Source of the DNA: Cryptomeria japonica
Taxonomy: Eukaryota; Streptophyta; Pinopsida; Cupressales; Cupressaceae
NCBI RefSeq assembly: GCF_030272615.1
Contig: NC_081412.1
Span: forward strand, 665,552,352-665,616,351
DNA: 64,000 bases
Reading direction: 5' to 3'
Part shown: positions 48,677-58,669 of the stretch, one piece after another
Layout of the letters: the number at the start of each line of letters is the position of its first letter
Numbering within the stretch: the stretch's first letter is position 1
Translations under genes and position numbers: made by a program
The notes under the pieces: model-generated
Databases searched by the model: none
The model's input: only the letters and a program-made list of their open reading frames with translations
What the model was told of the DNA's origin: nothing

Positions 48677-50984
48677 AAACATTTAATTAAAGTTTTAAAA
48701 AAAATTGTGCCAATTTATTTTGTTTAATGAATTTTGAATTGAGAATCTATGATTATTTTGTCTTAAATTAAATGTAAAATTAAGATTTTTTTTTTTCAAT
48801 TTTCTTTTAGATACTTTGTCTTTGTAAAAGATGTTTATATCTTAAGAATATTTGATTAGATTTTTCTTTCATGATATTTTGCATTTAAAAATATCTTATT
48901 TTATTTAGGTATCTTGTTTCTTCATGATTGACTGTGTGACAATTTTTGAAAAGGTTATAGATATGATAAGATCTACCAAAACAAAAGGTTATAGATATGA
49001 CAAGATCTACCATAACAATGAAAGATATGATATGTTTCATACAATTTTTTTTAATGTTTATTTATTTTTCATTCTCTTTTTAAATTGTGAGAGTTGCACC
49101 TTCTTTCTTTTCTTTTTTTAGTTATATTTTATAATTTTTTAAAACAATTAATTTTTTTGTGAATTTTATATCTTCTCCTGTGATAATATGAAGATATATT
49201 CAACTATTAAATCCTAATAAATTATTTTATTAGTGGCTTGTATATTTCTTTCTGGCTTTGCATATTTATTTTTATATAATAGAGAATTTATAAGAGACAC
49301 AATATTTTTATAGTTCATAATAGTGATTGATTATGTTTTTTAGATTTAATTGTGTGCTGATTCTTGGTATCGACATTTTAGATCACACTCAATGACCCAT
49401 CAAATATTTTCTTGTTTTTTATATTGAAGCAACATAAGGAGGGTGTTATCCTTATAACATTCACAAATCAAATGCATCCAAAAACATCAAATATTTTCTT
49501 GCTCTTATAATAGATCATTAGTGATACCAAACATTAAGCAAAAACTTATCACTCGGTTTAAATAAAACACACTCTCAAATAATTAATTAATTAATTAATT
49601 CATAAATATAGTATTTTATAAACATATAAACCATATGAAAAAGTCATAAAATAAATTATCATAAAAAATATAATTTTTATCTTAATTCAATGAAAAATAG
49701 ATTTTTTTTTTTTTTAAATTACAATCTATTTGATACTTTCTGCACAAAATTTTGAGTTGGGAGAAAATGGCTCAAGCTCTCTTCCATATTATTAGTACTT
49801 GCCCTAGGCAATACTATTGCATTCGCTTTAATCAATTATTTTGCACCAATCAAAAGTGATTATTATTTTTGCTTTAAAAAAACTTGGTTTTTGTAAAGTT
49901 GAGATTTATATTTTTAAATGTAATATATTATAAACAATTATTTATCTACACTTATGATTGGTTTAAAAATTTGGTGTTACAAGAGCAATTTTTTAGGAAT
50001 GATAGAATTTTTTAGGTTTTTTTGGATTTCTTTGTTTTTTTTTGTATTGATAATAGAGAGTAAACTGAAATATAAAACAGTTAAAGCTTTATTAGCAGAT
50101 CATGGTAGCCTTCTAAGTAGGTAGCCACATCAGAGAGTATGTAAAGGTAAGGATATTGATACACGGGTTTAAACAAAATACCTGACAACATATACACAAA
50201 GCCTATACGGTCCTAAACCGAGATATATGAAAAACATATATAGGCCTATACAACTAAAGATGCATATACAAAATCCGTCCAGCTATATACATCCAACATG
50301 AGACAATTCTATGCTAGATCCAAGCTATCCATCCTCAGTGGCCTTCCATCCAGACCAACCTCTGATCATCCAGCATTCTAGTAGTGTGTATCATTTCTTG
50401 GTGAACCATCTGTCCATTTCCTCTTATTTCCTCCATGAGAGCATCTAGGGCGTTGACAAAGGGTGTTCTTTCAACATTCATTCTCCCCCAGGTATAGCCA
50501 TGAGAGAGTTCAAAGATAAAGATTCTTGTATGCCCATCGTTAAGGAATCTACGAAATTTCTCCTTATTTAACTTGATAACCAAAGTAACCTGTGAGAAGA
50601 TAAAATGAAAGGTGAGTCTACGAAAAGACTCAGTAAGGGCCCTTTCTTCCCCTTGAAATCTTTCTAAATTCCTATTTTTTCATAGATACAAAAGGATTTC
50701 ACAAGATAACAGATTCCAGAAAAGATTAGTGTCTTTATTAATGCCTTTAATAAATCCAGTAACAACATCAAGTATGTTAATATGCACCAGTAAAATCAAA
50801 CCAAACATAAGCCACACTTCCTTAGCAATAATACAATCAAAGAAAATATGTCTACTGGATTCCTTAACTTTACACATAGTACAAAGTTCTTCTTTACTAT
50901 AATCAAATCTTATAGGCAACTTATCAAGCATTAGCAACCATTTAAAACTTTTCTTTTTAGGAGCCAGAGGAGAGCTCCAAAGAG

Positions 50985-50997
50985 CCTTAAACATTTT
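50985..50997. repeat. Left SINE target site duplication, 13 bp
   Basis: CCTTAAACATTTT here is repeated exactly at 51222-51234. The first duplication unit has a single copy at the same place (near 48460-48472), which is the uninterrupted site. Confidence 0.95.
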
Positions 50998-51221
50998 TTT
51001 TGTATTAAGTATCATATAATCACCAAACTAGAAACAACAATTGGAAGACCAAGGGTCACAACTTAGAAATCCACTTTAAACAATGAGACAAATACAACCA
51101 ATGGAAGACCAAGAGTCACAACTTAGAATTCTACACAAAGGTGTCCCTCATGGGAGTTGAACTTGGGTCTCCACATCAAGAACTCAATGCTTTAACCAAC
51201 TAAGCTCAACCCCTTGGACAA
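50998..51221 (-). mobile_element. tRNA-derived SINE
   Basis: 224 bp inserted in the LINE of the second duplication unit. On the minus strand it starts near TGTCCAAGGGGTTGAGC. It has an A-box-like TTGAGCTTAGTTGG and a B-box-like AAGTTCAACTCCC about 35 bases further on (internal RNA polymerase III promoter), and ends in an A run (T run on the plus strand at 50998-51001). It is flanked by a 13-bp duplication. Within the body, GGTCACAACTTAGAA-like text occurs twice. Confidence 0.92.
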
Positions 51222-52745
51222 CCTTAAACATTTTACCCCATTGAACATGTGATAAATCCGAGTACCAGTTAGTATTAACATGATTAAGAATATTATCATT
51301 ATAAGATAGAGCTTTATAGATAGAAATTTATTTCACATTATAGAGTGGGCTGCCATCAATCCATGAGAAGGATACAAACCTATCTTCATTCACATCACAT
51401 TCTTTAGGAAGCTGCAAGAGATCATAAGCATTGCACATTATGTTATAAGTCCTTTTATTAGATATAGGAAGCTGAAACTTGTTGGAGAGATCATCCCATG
51501 AGATGAGAGCACCATTAACAATGATATCTTTAAAACAACAAATACCCTTACTGGCCCATTTCTTGGTCAAGCAACCTTGAGTGAGGGCGAGAGGTCTACC
51601 ATTGTGGGTTAAGTTCCACCGGATTAATCTTTCTCCACAGACTTGATTACCTCGGCTGATCCAATTATTGCCAATACTAAATCTAACACTTTCCCATGCT
51701 TTCCATATAGACTTAAATACAACAGAGCCTCTAGTAGAGACTGAGAAGGATCCAGCTAATAGATCACTAATAGGAAGGGATTTCCAAGATTTAAACTTCT
51801 TGGGAACACTTAGTTTGATGTTGTTCTGAATGAGAACTTTCCAAGGCTCATTACCTTCCAATGCATGGAAGATCCATTTAGCAGCAAGTGCAATCCCTTG
51901 CACTTTAAGATCCTTAAGTCCTAGGCCTCCAATAGACTTGTCCATACAACACCACTCTCATTTGACAGAGTGTGTTTTTCTGTGACCTCTACCATCCGAC
52001 CACAAAAAATCTCTGATGATCTTATGCAGCTCATTGATTTGATAATTACTAAACATCCATATAGAGGCATAGTAGATATTGTAGGATGACATAATCTTCT
52101 GACAAACTTGCACTCTCCCTACCAACGAGAGGCAGTGTTTGTTCCATTTGGTAAGCGTGGTATCAAACTTGCCCTTAATCCATACCCACATATCTTTAAG
52201 GCAAGGAGAGATTATAAAAGGAATCCCCAGGTTTCTGAAAATTGTGTTATGTCCTCCCCATTGAAACCCATAGGTGAAAAACCAATCTAGTGGCCGCTCA
52301 CCTTAACTGAGCATAGTAGATTTAGTTTGAGAAATCTTTGCCCCTAAAGCGTCACAGAATAGGGTGAGCTTGGTAGATAAAGCACTCATGTTTTCCTTGG
52401 ACAGTTCAAAGAAGAGTGCAGTGTCATCTACAAACTAAAGGTTAAGAAATTCATATTTATTCGGCAGGGAGATTCCTCTAACCTTAGAGGAGAGAGAATT
52501 ATCCCTTAGCAGGTAAAACAGAGTGTTAGAGGCTATTACAAAGAGGGTAGGGGCTAGAGGGTACCCCTACTGAATAGATCTACTAAGCTTGAAGGGTTGT
52601 GAGATCAACCCATTAACTTCCACCCAGACATGAGCATCCCTAAGAAGAACCTGAATATAATGACATAAGACCTCAGGGAAACCAAAAGCTTTAAGAATTA
52701 GGGAAATAAAGTTCCATTCAATCTGTATACACATAAAAATGGCTA

Positions 52746-53902
52746 TGTGTGATTGAATAAATATTTTATATTTATTTAACAATTATTCTTCTATTAAATA
52801 GTTAATCTGAAAAGATTAATTTATTTAATTCATTTTGTGTCTTTCTATTAATTAATTTAATTGAAATATTTTATTAATTAATTCATTTATCCTTTTCTTC
52901 TAATCAATTAATTAAATATCTAATATTTAATTATGCTTCTGATCGATTAATTAAATATCTAATATTTAATTATTCCTTCAATCAATTAAATATCTTATAT
53001 CTAATGGTTATTCTTCTATCCTATAGTCTCAAATATTAAATAATTTCTTAATTATTTAATCCCTTTTCCAACTCATCCTTCCATCTCCGCTTCATCTTTC
53101 CTTTGCCAACTCATCCATCATGTAGCTAAATTAATTCAACAAAATTAAATAAATAAAACATTTATTAGCCACTTATCTTCAACTTCCAAAATAAATGAAA
53201 TATTGTGTACGTACACATATTTCCTAACCTTCTTCTATATTCTCTCCAACATCCCTATATCTTAGGAAGGGCTCGAGTCCACTTGTCCTCTCATGCCTAA
53301 ATCTTCTCCAACCATCCCTAGATTCCCTCAATCAGCAACCCAGTCAAGGTGAGATGAGTGACACTTGTCTTCTCCTTCCCCATTTCTCTCAACCTTCACC
53401 TTTGCTCACAGTCATCCAAATCTGTAGATCTGATCATGACCGTTGATCCAAACCACATCATCTTATCCTCTCGAAGTCTATAAATGTAAGAGTTTGAGTT
53501 GAGAAAAAGTTAGTCTTCAAGTTAACAATTTGGAAAACTTATGCATCCGTGAGATTTTATCTTGGAGCAATTAGCAAATTTAGCATTTCTCATTTAGCAT
53601 AATCACTTAGCTTAAATCATTTGCATTCAATATGATAGTACCAATTAACTATCAGTTCATTCTTCATATTCTATCTTGGAAGCTATCAGTGCTTGTCTAA
53701 GATCAAATCATCTGCAACCAAGAACAATGGACTTAGAACACAAAGAGACTTAAATCATGAAGGTAAAAATAGTGTTTTTATTTTATATCAATTTCATGTA
53801 GTTTCATTGGTTGAGTTTGGATTTCATGTAGCATTTCGTTTGTATTTTGTGAAACTAACATGTTGCAGGTAGTATTCTGAAGATGAAATTCAAGTCGACC
53901 CA
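52746..53902 (+). repeat. 5' LTR of element C
   Basis: The right end is fixed by the primer site (..GACCCA then TTT). The left end is approximate. It contains AT palindromes (for example ATTAAATATCTAATATTTAAT) and a TATA box (TATAAA) at 53479-53484. Confidence 0.75.
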
Positions 53903-53905
53903 TTT

Positions 53906-53926
53906 TGGTGCCCACTGTAGGGCTGG
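53906..53926 (+). other. Primer binding site of element C
   Basis: TGGTGCCCACTGTAGGGCTGG follows three T bases after the LTR, as in other plant Gypsy elements with a TGGYGCCCAC-type site. Confidence 0.7.
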
Positions 53927-54027
53927 ATCCTCGCATATATCTTTCTAATGTCCTATCTAGTTCTAAAAAAAACAAGTTTAACGCATTTGTAATCCAGATT
54001 CACGCCTGTGTGAGTTTGGACAACGCT

Positions 54028-54305
54028 TTTATTTAATAGATTGGTGCTTTTGTCTCTCAGGTTAGCGCATTTGGCATTTAGGTTAGCGCTTTTGTCTTCA
54101 AATCAACACATTTAATCTTCAGAGCAGTGCTTTTGTCTCACAGGTTAATGCATGTGTTATTTTGGTTAGCGCTTTTGTTAGTGAATTCTCGCTTTTTAGT
54201 TCGCAGAGCAGCGCTTTTGTGTCGCAAGTTCACACTTTTGTCCTTTAGGTTAGTTCTTTTGAGGTGCAAGACAACGCGTTTGTTAGGATAGCACTTTTAT
54301 TTGCA
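54028..54305 (+). repeat. ~21-bp tandem repeat in the leader of element C
   Basis: About 13 units built around GTTAGCGCTTTTGTC recur with a period close to 21 bases. The position just after the primer site and the period parallel the arrays of element A (core RCRCGTCTRTGT), but the core sequence differs. Confidence 0.8.
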
Positions 54306-54659
54306 ACTAACAAACTTTCCCTGTAGGTCCGAATGTCTAAGAACAAAATTTTTCAAACTACTAACATATCTATGTGCAGGATTGTTTTTAAGCAAATTTC
54401 ATGCATTTCCTCACCTAGTTAATTAAGAGTTTTATTTTGGAAAGTAACACATCATATCTTGCTCATTTAGCTTAACTAAGGGGATAAATTGACAGCATGC
54501 AACTTGCATTTTGAGTGACTTCTTTAAAGTAATTGCACATAGATTATAAAGGGCTAAAATAAACTTATGTTTTTTGTGCTTGATAAAGTAGTAGATAAGT
54601 ATGCTCTCACCCTCATACGACGATCAGAAAACCAGGCCTACTTTCTTTTATATGTAACC

Positions 54660-55130
54660 TTTAGAGGGCCTACCTTCCTGAGCTTCCTTGAGGGGGCCAG
54701 TGAGAGGGGAATGACCCAAAGTGTAAATGGGCTAATACCGATCCCTTCTAATCCACTCTAAATAAATTGTGTTTGTGACGAAAGTCACAAGCAACATGTG
54801 TCGATAATTTTATACCGACACTATGTTTCCCCATAAACCCTATGGAGAATAACCTTTATAGGCTAGGAACCTTTTGTATTTACAGAGCTGAAAGTGTCGC
54901 ATGTATGGCGAAATGACCGAAAGCCCTTACTAAAAACCACTTGTACTAGTTGTCAAAATCCTTCTAATTGTTGGCGTAGGAGGTCAGACCTCTAAAGTGG
55001 CTCACACGCATATGGTTCTTAATAGAGATATAAAGTTTTCCATTGGGAGTTTTCATGGAACCTGGTGCTTGGTTGCCTCGAAGAAGTGAGTGTCGAGGGT
55101 GGAGCCAGTGGGGTCAAGAATCTAAATATC
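54660..55130 (+). other. Conserved leader blocks of element C
   Basis: Matches 2700-3180 of element A in several blocks, including TACCGACACTATGT, GTATTTACAGAGCT and the hairpin GAGGT-CAG-ACCTC (54980-54992). No reading frame is shared. Confidence 0.55.
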
Positions 55131-56195
55131 CATTTTGTATAGCGTAGCCTCGGGAGAAAACCCATGTGATATTCAACAATTATTGTCTCAGCCTACCATA
55201 GGATTTGTACTTTCTTGTGCATTTTGTTTTTCAAACATTGTGTCTTCTATGTCTATAACATGCTCAAAATGGTCAAAAATTGAAGAAAATCATCATCTAA
55301 AAATGAGAAAAATCCAACAACTTGGTGGAAAGATTGAAAAAAATCATTGAAACACAGTTAGAGCAACGCTTTCAAGCAACAAAATAGTGCATTTGTCCCA
55401 TAAGTTATCATTTTTGACCAAAAATGTTAGCACAAATTCTTTCTCACATCTGAGACCAAGCATATCAAACCAAAATTTTTAAGTCAATATCAAAACACTT
55501 CTCGAGTAGAATTGTCTTTAAACTATCACACATTTTCAAATTAGTTCGATAACTGGGCCACTAATCCAACAAGCTATTTCCAAAAAGGTTTCCATAAGCA
55601 TAAAACATTCAACAAGCTATTAATTCAAACATCTTAAGTGCAAAAATCAACATCATTATCAGTTTCTCATCAAGATATATCAAATGCTGCTCTATAACTA
55701 AACTTGATCAATCCACCTTGTGTTCATTATCTTGGATATATCTTTCCTATTTTGAACCTAGGTTATATCAAAATCAAAATTGCACTCACATTGGGATCAA
55801 GCAAACTTGTAAACTATCGCATGCTTATATGACTTTTAAGTATTGCCTTAAGAAAAGAAAGCCCAGTTATAAAGCTACTCGAAAGAGGATAAGATTCTTG
55901 TATATCAATCACAAGATCTTGTTAAAACATAGGACATTTGTACACCATTTTCGTCACTATTTATGTGGCTTCAGGACAGAATTTGACGAAGAAATTTTGC
56001 AAGGATTTGCTTTTCAACAAAGAGACTCTTTATCACAACGAACAAACAAAAGTGGTAAAATCAACAAAGCATATCTTCCTAAACCAATAATCACCTATTG
56101 AATTGTCTTTAGAAAACTTTGAAATTTTTTTGAAGCAATCACATGCCAGTTTGGACTAGAGCTCAATACGAACAATTGAGAAAACAACAAAAAAA

Positions 56196-56707
56196 ATGGA
56201 AGAAGAAGATAATCTGATGTTCCAAACTTTTGGGTATACAATTGTTGATGAAGAAGCGGTCAATAACACCATTAGAGACCTTGAGCAAGATTTCAAATTT
56301 GATAGACTAATAGAAAAGTTATTAGCAAAGCAAAAAGAAAAATATATTTTGATGTTGGCAAAATCAGGAGCTAAATTGCCACAAGACTTTAACATAGAAA
56401 GCTTGAAGAAGATGCTTAGACAAGTAACACTCAAAACACAGATGATCCAAATAACGAAGATATTTAAACAAATAAATCCATGAAGAAACAAGAAAAGAAC
56501 ATGACGACACAAGAAGAGAGCATAGTGATAGAAGAACTTATGAAGAGACAAGGAGAAACCATATGGATAATCCATTGTTAAACCTCACTCAGCAAATGCA
56601 AACTCTACAACAACAGATACAAGATATACAGAGTGGAACAAGCTCCAAGAAGTATTCATTAAAAGATATCTGCCCATATTCTTTTGATAAAAGTTTGAAT
56701 ATGATAC
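56196..56707 (+). pseudogene. 5' part of gag of element C, cut by element B
   Basis: The N-terminal part reads FDRLIEKLLAKQ...MLAKSGAKLPQDFN, matching the gag start of element A. After a frameshift at about 56484-56562 comes LQQQIQDIQ and KDICPYSFDKSLNM. This last block is the same as DICPYPFDKN in element A and is broken by the insertion at 56708. Confidence 0.88.
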
Positions 56708-57468
56708 TGTATATGGTGAAAATGGATAACAATAATAACATTATTGAAAGGCTAAATGAATTCAACCACCAAACCCTAGCCTAACAACAACAAAGATCCA
56801 CCATAACATATGAAGATTACCTAAGACAATGCAAATCAAATGAAATCACAAAGATTATACCATTACATGTCCAATAGGGTTTTGATCTCCATTCTTCCTA
56901 TCTCCATTGATCTTGCTTGATATATTTGCTCTCAGATTTTATGTGCACAAGAGCTCAACAAAGAACGGAATGTGGTTGTAAGTAGGATCGTAGTGTAGTC
57001 AATTGATCAAGTCATTAGGGTTTGATAATGAAGGAAGCATCTCCTTAAATAAAAGACACTATAAGAAATGGAGGGATAAGATTGAGAGGTGTAAAAAGGA
57101 GGTCGGCTAGGATTAAAGGGTAGGTAGAAGAAATAATAAAATAATGAAAGAGGTAGGTAGTGTAGGAATTAAGAGATGAATGACATGTGTCATAAGTAGA
57201 AAAGGTTAATGAATCAATTAAATAAATAAAGATTTATTTAATTAATAGAAGAAATGAGATCAATTAAATAAAAAAATATTTATTTAATTAAAAAAAGGAT
57301 AATTTAAATAAATAAATGTATTTATTTAAATGAGAAATAAGGCTAGAAGAGGATAAATGAATTAATTAAATAAATAAAGATTTATTTAATTAATAAAAGA
57401 ATCAGGCTTAGATAATTAAATAAATAAAATATTTATTTAATTAGACATGACAATTTTGGGTGTCTACA
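56708..57468 (-). repeat. 3' LTR of element B
   Basis: On the minus strand it starts TGTAGACACCCAAAATTGTC and ends CACCATATACA, 761 bp. It has the AT near-palindromes of the family and is closely related to the solo LTR at 17760-18545. Confidence 0.95.
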
Positions 57469-57482
57469 TTTTGCCCCTCTTT
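57469..57482 (-). other. Polypurine tract of element B
   Basis: TTTTGCCCCTCTTT on the plus strand, i.e. AAAGAGGGGCAAAA on the minus strand, directly at the LTR and identical to that of element A. Confidence 0.9.
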
Positions 57483-57992
57483 GAGACAATGCGGCTTGTC
57501 GCATTGTTTCAAAGAAGATAAGATGAACTGATACAGAGTTGCCCCAAGATGGGAATGATATGCCCCCTCGAGAGATTGGATGAAAATGTCTGGAAAGATT
57601 GCAGACAATCTCTCGATAAGAAAGACAGGATAGAATGGACTGACCAGATAAAGTGACAAAGTCACGGGAGAAAGAAGACTAACTCGGGAAACGAAGGCTA
57701 AGGCGAGGGTAGGCTATAAGATAGACCACGGGGGAAAATACATCCTCATTGGCATCCACACATTCACAAGAGCAGAGTGCAGAGTGAGAATAGAGTAGTA
57801 GCAATCAGCAACAATGGCTTTTGTTCACAGATTCGACAGCATTCGCCGATTCCAGAGGCCAGCAGAGGTAGGAGAGCCGGTAAGTACCACCAAACCTCCT
57901 CGTACTTTGATGCATTTATTGTTGTCATTAATGCATGGTAGATAGGGCAATAAATTCACTTAGAATAGGGTCCCAAAAAATGTCAAAAATGT

Positions 57993-58239
57993 TTAGGCGC
58001 GTCTGCGTTGGTGCCAGGCGCGTCTATGTCCGCTAGGCGCATCTGTGTTGGTGCCAGGCGCGTTTGTGTTTAGAAACATGTTTATGTCAAATGCGGACAC
58101 GTTTGTGTAATGTAGGGGCGTCTGTGCCAAGAAGGCACGTTTGTATCGCCCAGGCGCGTCTATGCAGAGCATAGGCACGTCTGTATTTTTCAGGCGCGTT
58201 TGTGCAGTCTTTAAGCACGTTTATGTCCAAAAATGCGAA
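57993..58239 (+). repeat. ~20-bp repeat array in the PMD intron of element B
   Basis: About 12 units with the core AGGCGCGTCTRTG, 19-21 bases apart (for example AGGCGCGTCTGCG, AGGCGCATCTGTG, GGCACGTTTGTAT). It lies just after the proposed donor site and before the hairpins. Confidence 0.85.
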
Positions 58240-58257
58240 TTTTTGTCTTCTAGGTCA

Positions 58258-58293
58258 AATCGGCAGTTCTGTGATGAACATACGCTGTCGATT
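58258..58293 (+). repeat. Long-stem hairpin in the PMD intron of element B
   Basis: Arms AATCGGCAG and CTGTCGATT (one G-U pair) enclose TTCTGTGATGAACATACG. The loop matches the four long-stem hairpins of element A; the arms differ from both arm types there and still pair. Confidence 0.8.
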
Positions 58294-58355
58294 GGATAAG
58301 CTGCTGAGAGGATACACTCAAGCAGGTCCTCTAGGGAAGACTATGAGAGATCAAG

Positions 58356-58669
58356 GCACTTTGTGATGAACAGTGAGTACCAAGATAGAGTATTTTGTGA
58401 TGAACAAGGAGTACTAAAAATGAGCAGCACTTTGTGATGAATAGGGAGTGCAAATGTGAGCAGCACTTTGTGATTAACAGGGAGTGCAAAACACGTAGTA
58501 CTTTGTGATGAACAGGGAGTACCACTAGGGTAGAAGCAACACTTTGTGATGAACAATGAGTGTCACGAGGATAGATAGCAACACTTTGTGATGAACAGTG
58601 AGTGTCACTAGGATAGATAGCCATATGCATTTAGATAAAAAGTAGCATTTTGTGATAAACAGTGAATGC
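58356..58669 (+). repeat. Array of eight short hairpins in the PMD intron of element B
   Basis: Each unit has a 5-bp stem and a 15-base loop, TTGTGATGAACAGGG or close to it. Stems by position: 58356 GCACT/AGTAC (one mismatch), 58390 GTATT/AGTAC (one G-U), 58427 and 58463 GCACT/AGTGC, 58497 GTACT/AGTAC, 58539 and 58581 ACACT/AGTGT, 58645 GCATT/AATGC. Four different stems pair perfectly while the loop stays nearly constant. The spacers between units are less conserved. Confidence 0.9.

Larger units (their letters stand above)
46181..51441. repeat. 2.5-kb tandem duplication (units 46181-48676 and 48677-51441)
   Basis: The two units match along their whole length, from AAACATTTAATTAAAG at the left to CATTGCACATTAT at the right. 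Each has an AT-rich left half and the 3' end of a minus-strand LINE on the right. The join at 48676 combines CACATTAT from the LINE with AAACATTT, with TTAT shared by both parents (microhomology). The second unit is longer mainly because of a 237-bp SINE insertion including its target duplication. Confidence 0.95.
50040..52745 (-). mobile_element. LINE (non-LTR retrotransposon), truncated and decayed
   Basis: On the minus strand, from 52745 downward: reverse transcriptase with IEWNFISLILKAFGFP and VWVEVNGLISQPF; the catalytic block with FVDD at about 52429-52418 (a TAG stop lies directly before it); the thumb segment TKWNKHCLSLVGRVQVCQK at about 52140-52080; GGLGLKDLKVQGIALAAKW at about 51930-51870; and a zf-RVT domain with FCTMCKVKESSRHIFFDC at about 50900-50820. 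A poly(A) tail appears as a T run near 50040-50046. The 5' part is lost or lies beyond the Gypsy element that starts at about 52746. Several stops are present. It is interrupted by the SINE at 50998-51221. Confidence 0.88.
52746..56707 (+). mobile_element. Element C: 5' part of a second Ty3/Gypsy element, interrupted
   Basis: LTR, primer site, leader and the start of gag are present. It is cut at 56708 by element B, and its remaining part must lie to the right of the window. The LTR start (about 52746-52750) is uncertain because the second LTR is not visible. Its leader and gag resemble those of element A, so the two are related but belong to different LTR families. Confidence 0.8.

Noticed and set aside
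55718-56101. 127-codon plus-strand frame in the leader of element C
   Set aside because: No counterpart in element A and no recognisable domain; it lies in the non-coding leader before gag.
58356-58669. CRISPR-like array
   Set aside because: Regular repeats with variable parts are present, but this lies within a plant retrotransposon intron; the repeats are hairpins with variable stems and the spacers are not unique protospacer-like sequences.
58258-58669. C/D-type snoRNA cluster (GTGATGA resembles box C)
   Set aside because: Units are only about 25-36 bases, and no D box (CTGA) stands at the right place near a terminal stem, so the fit is not convincing.
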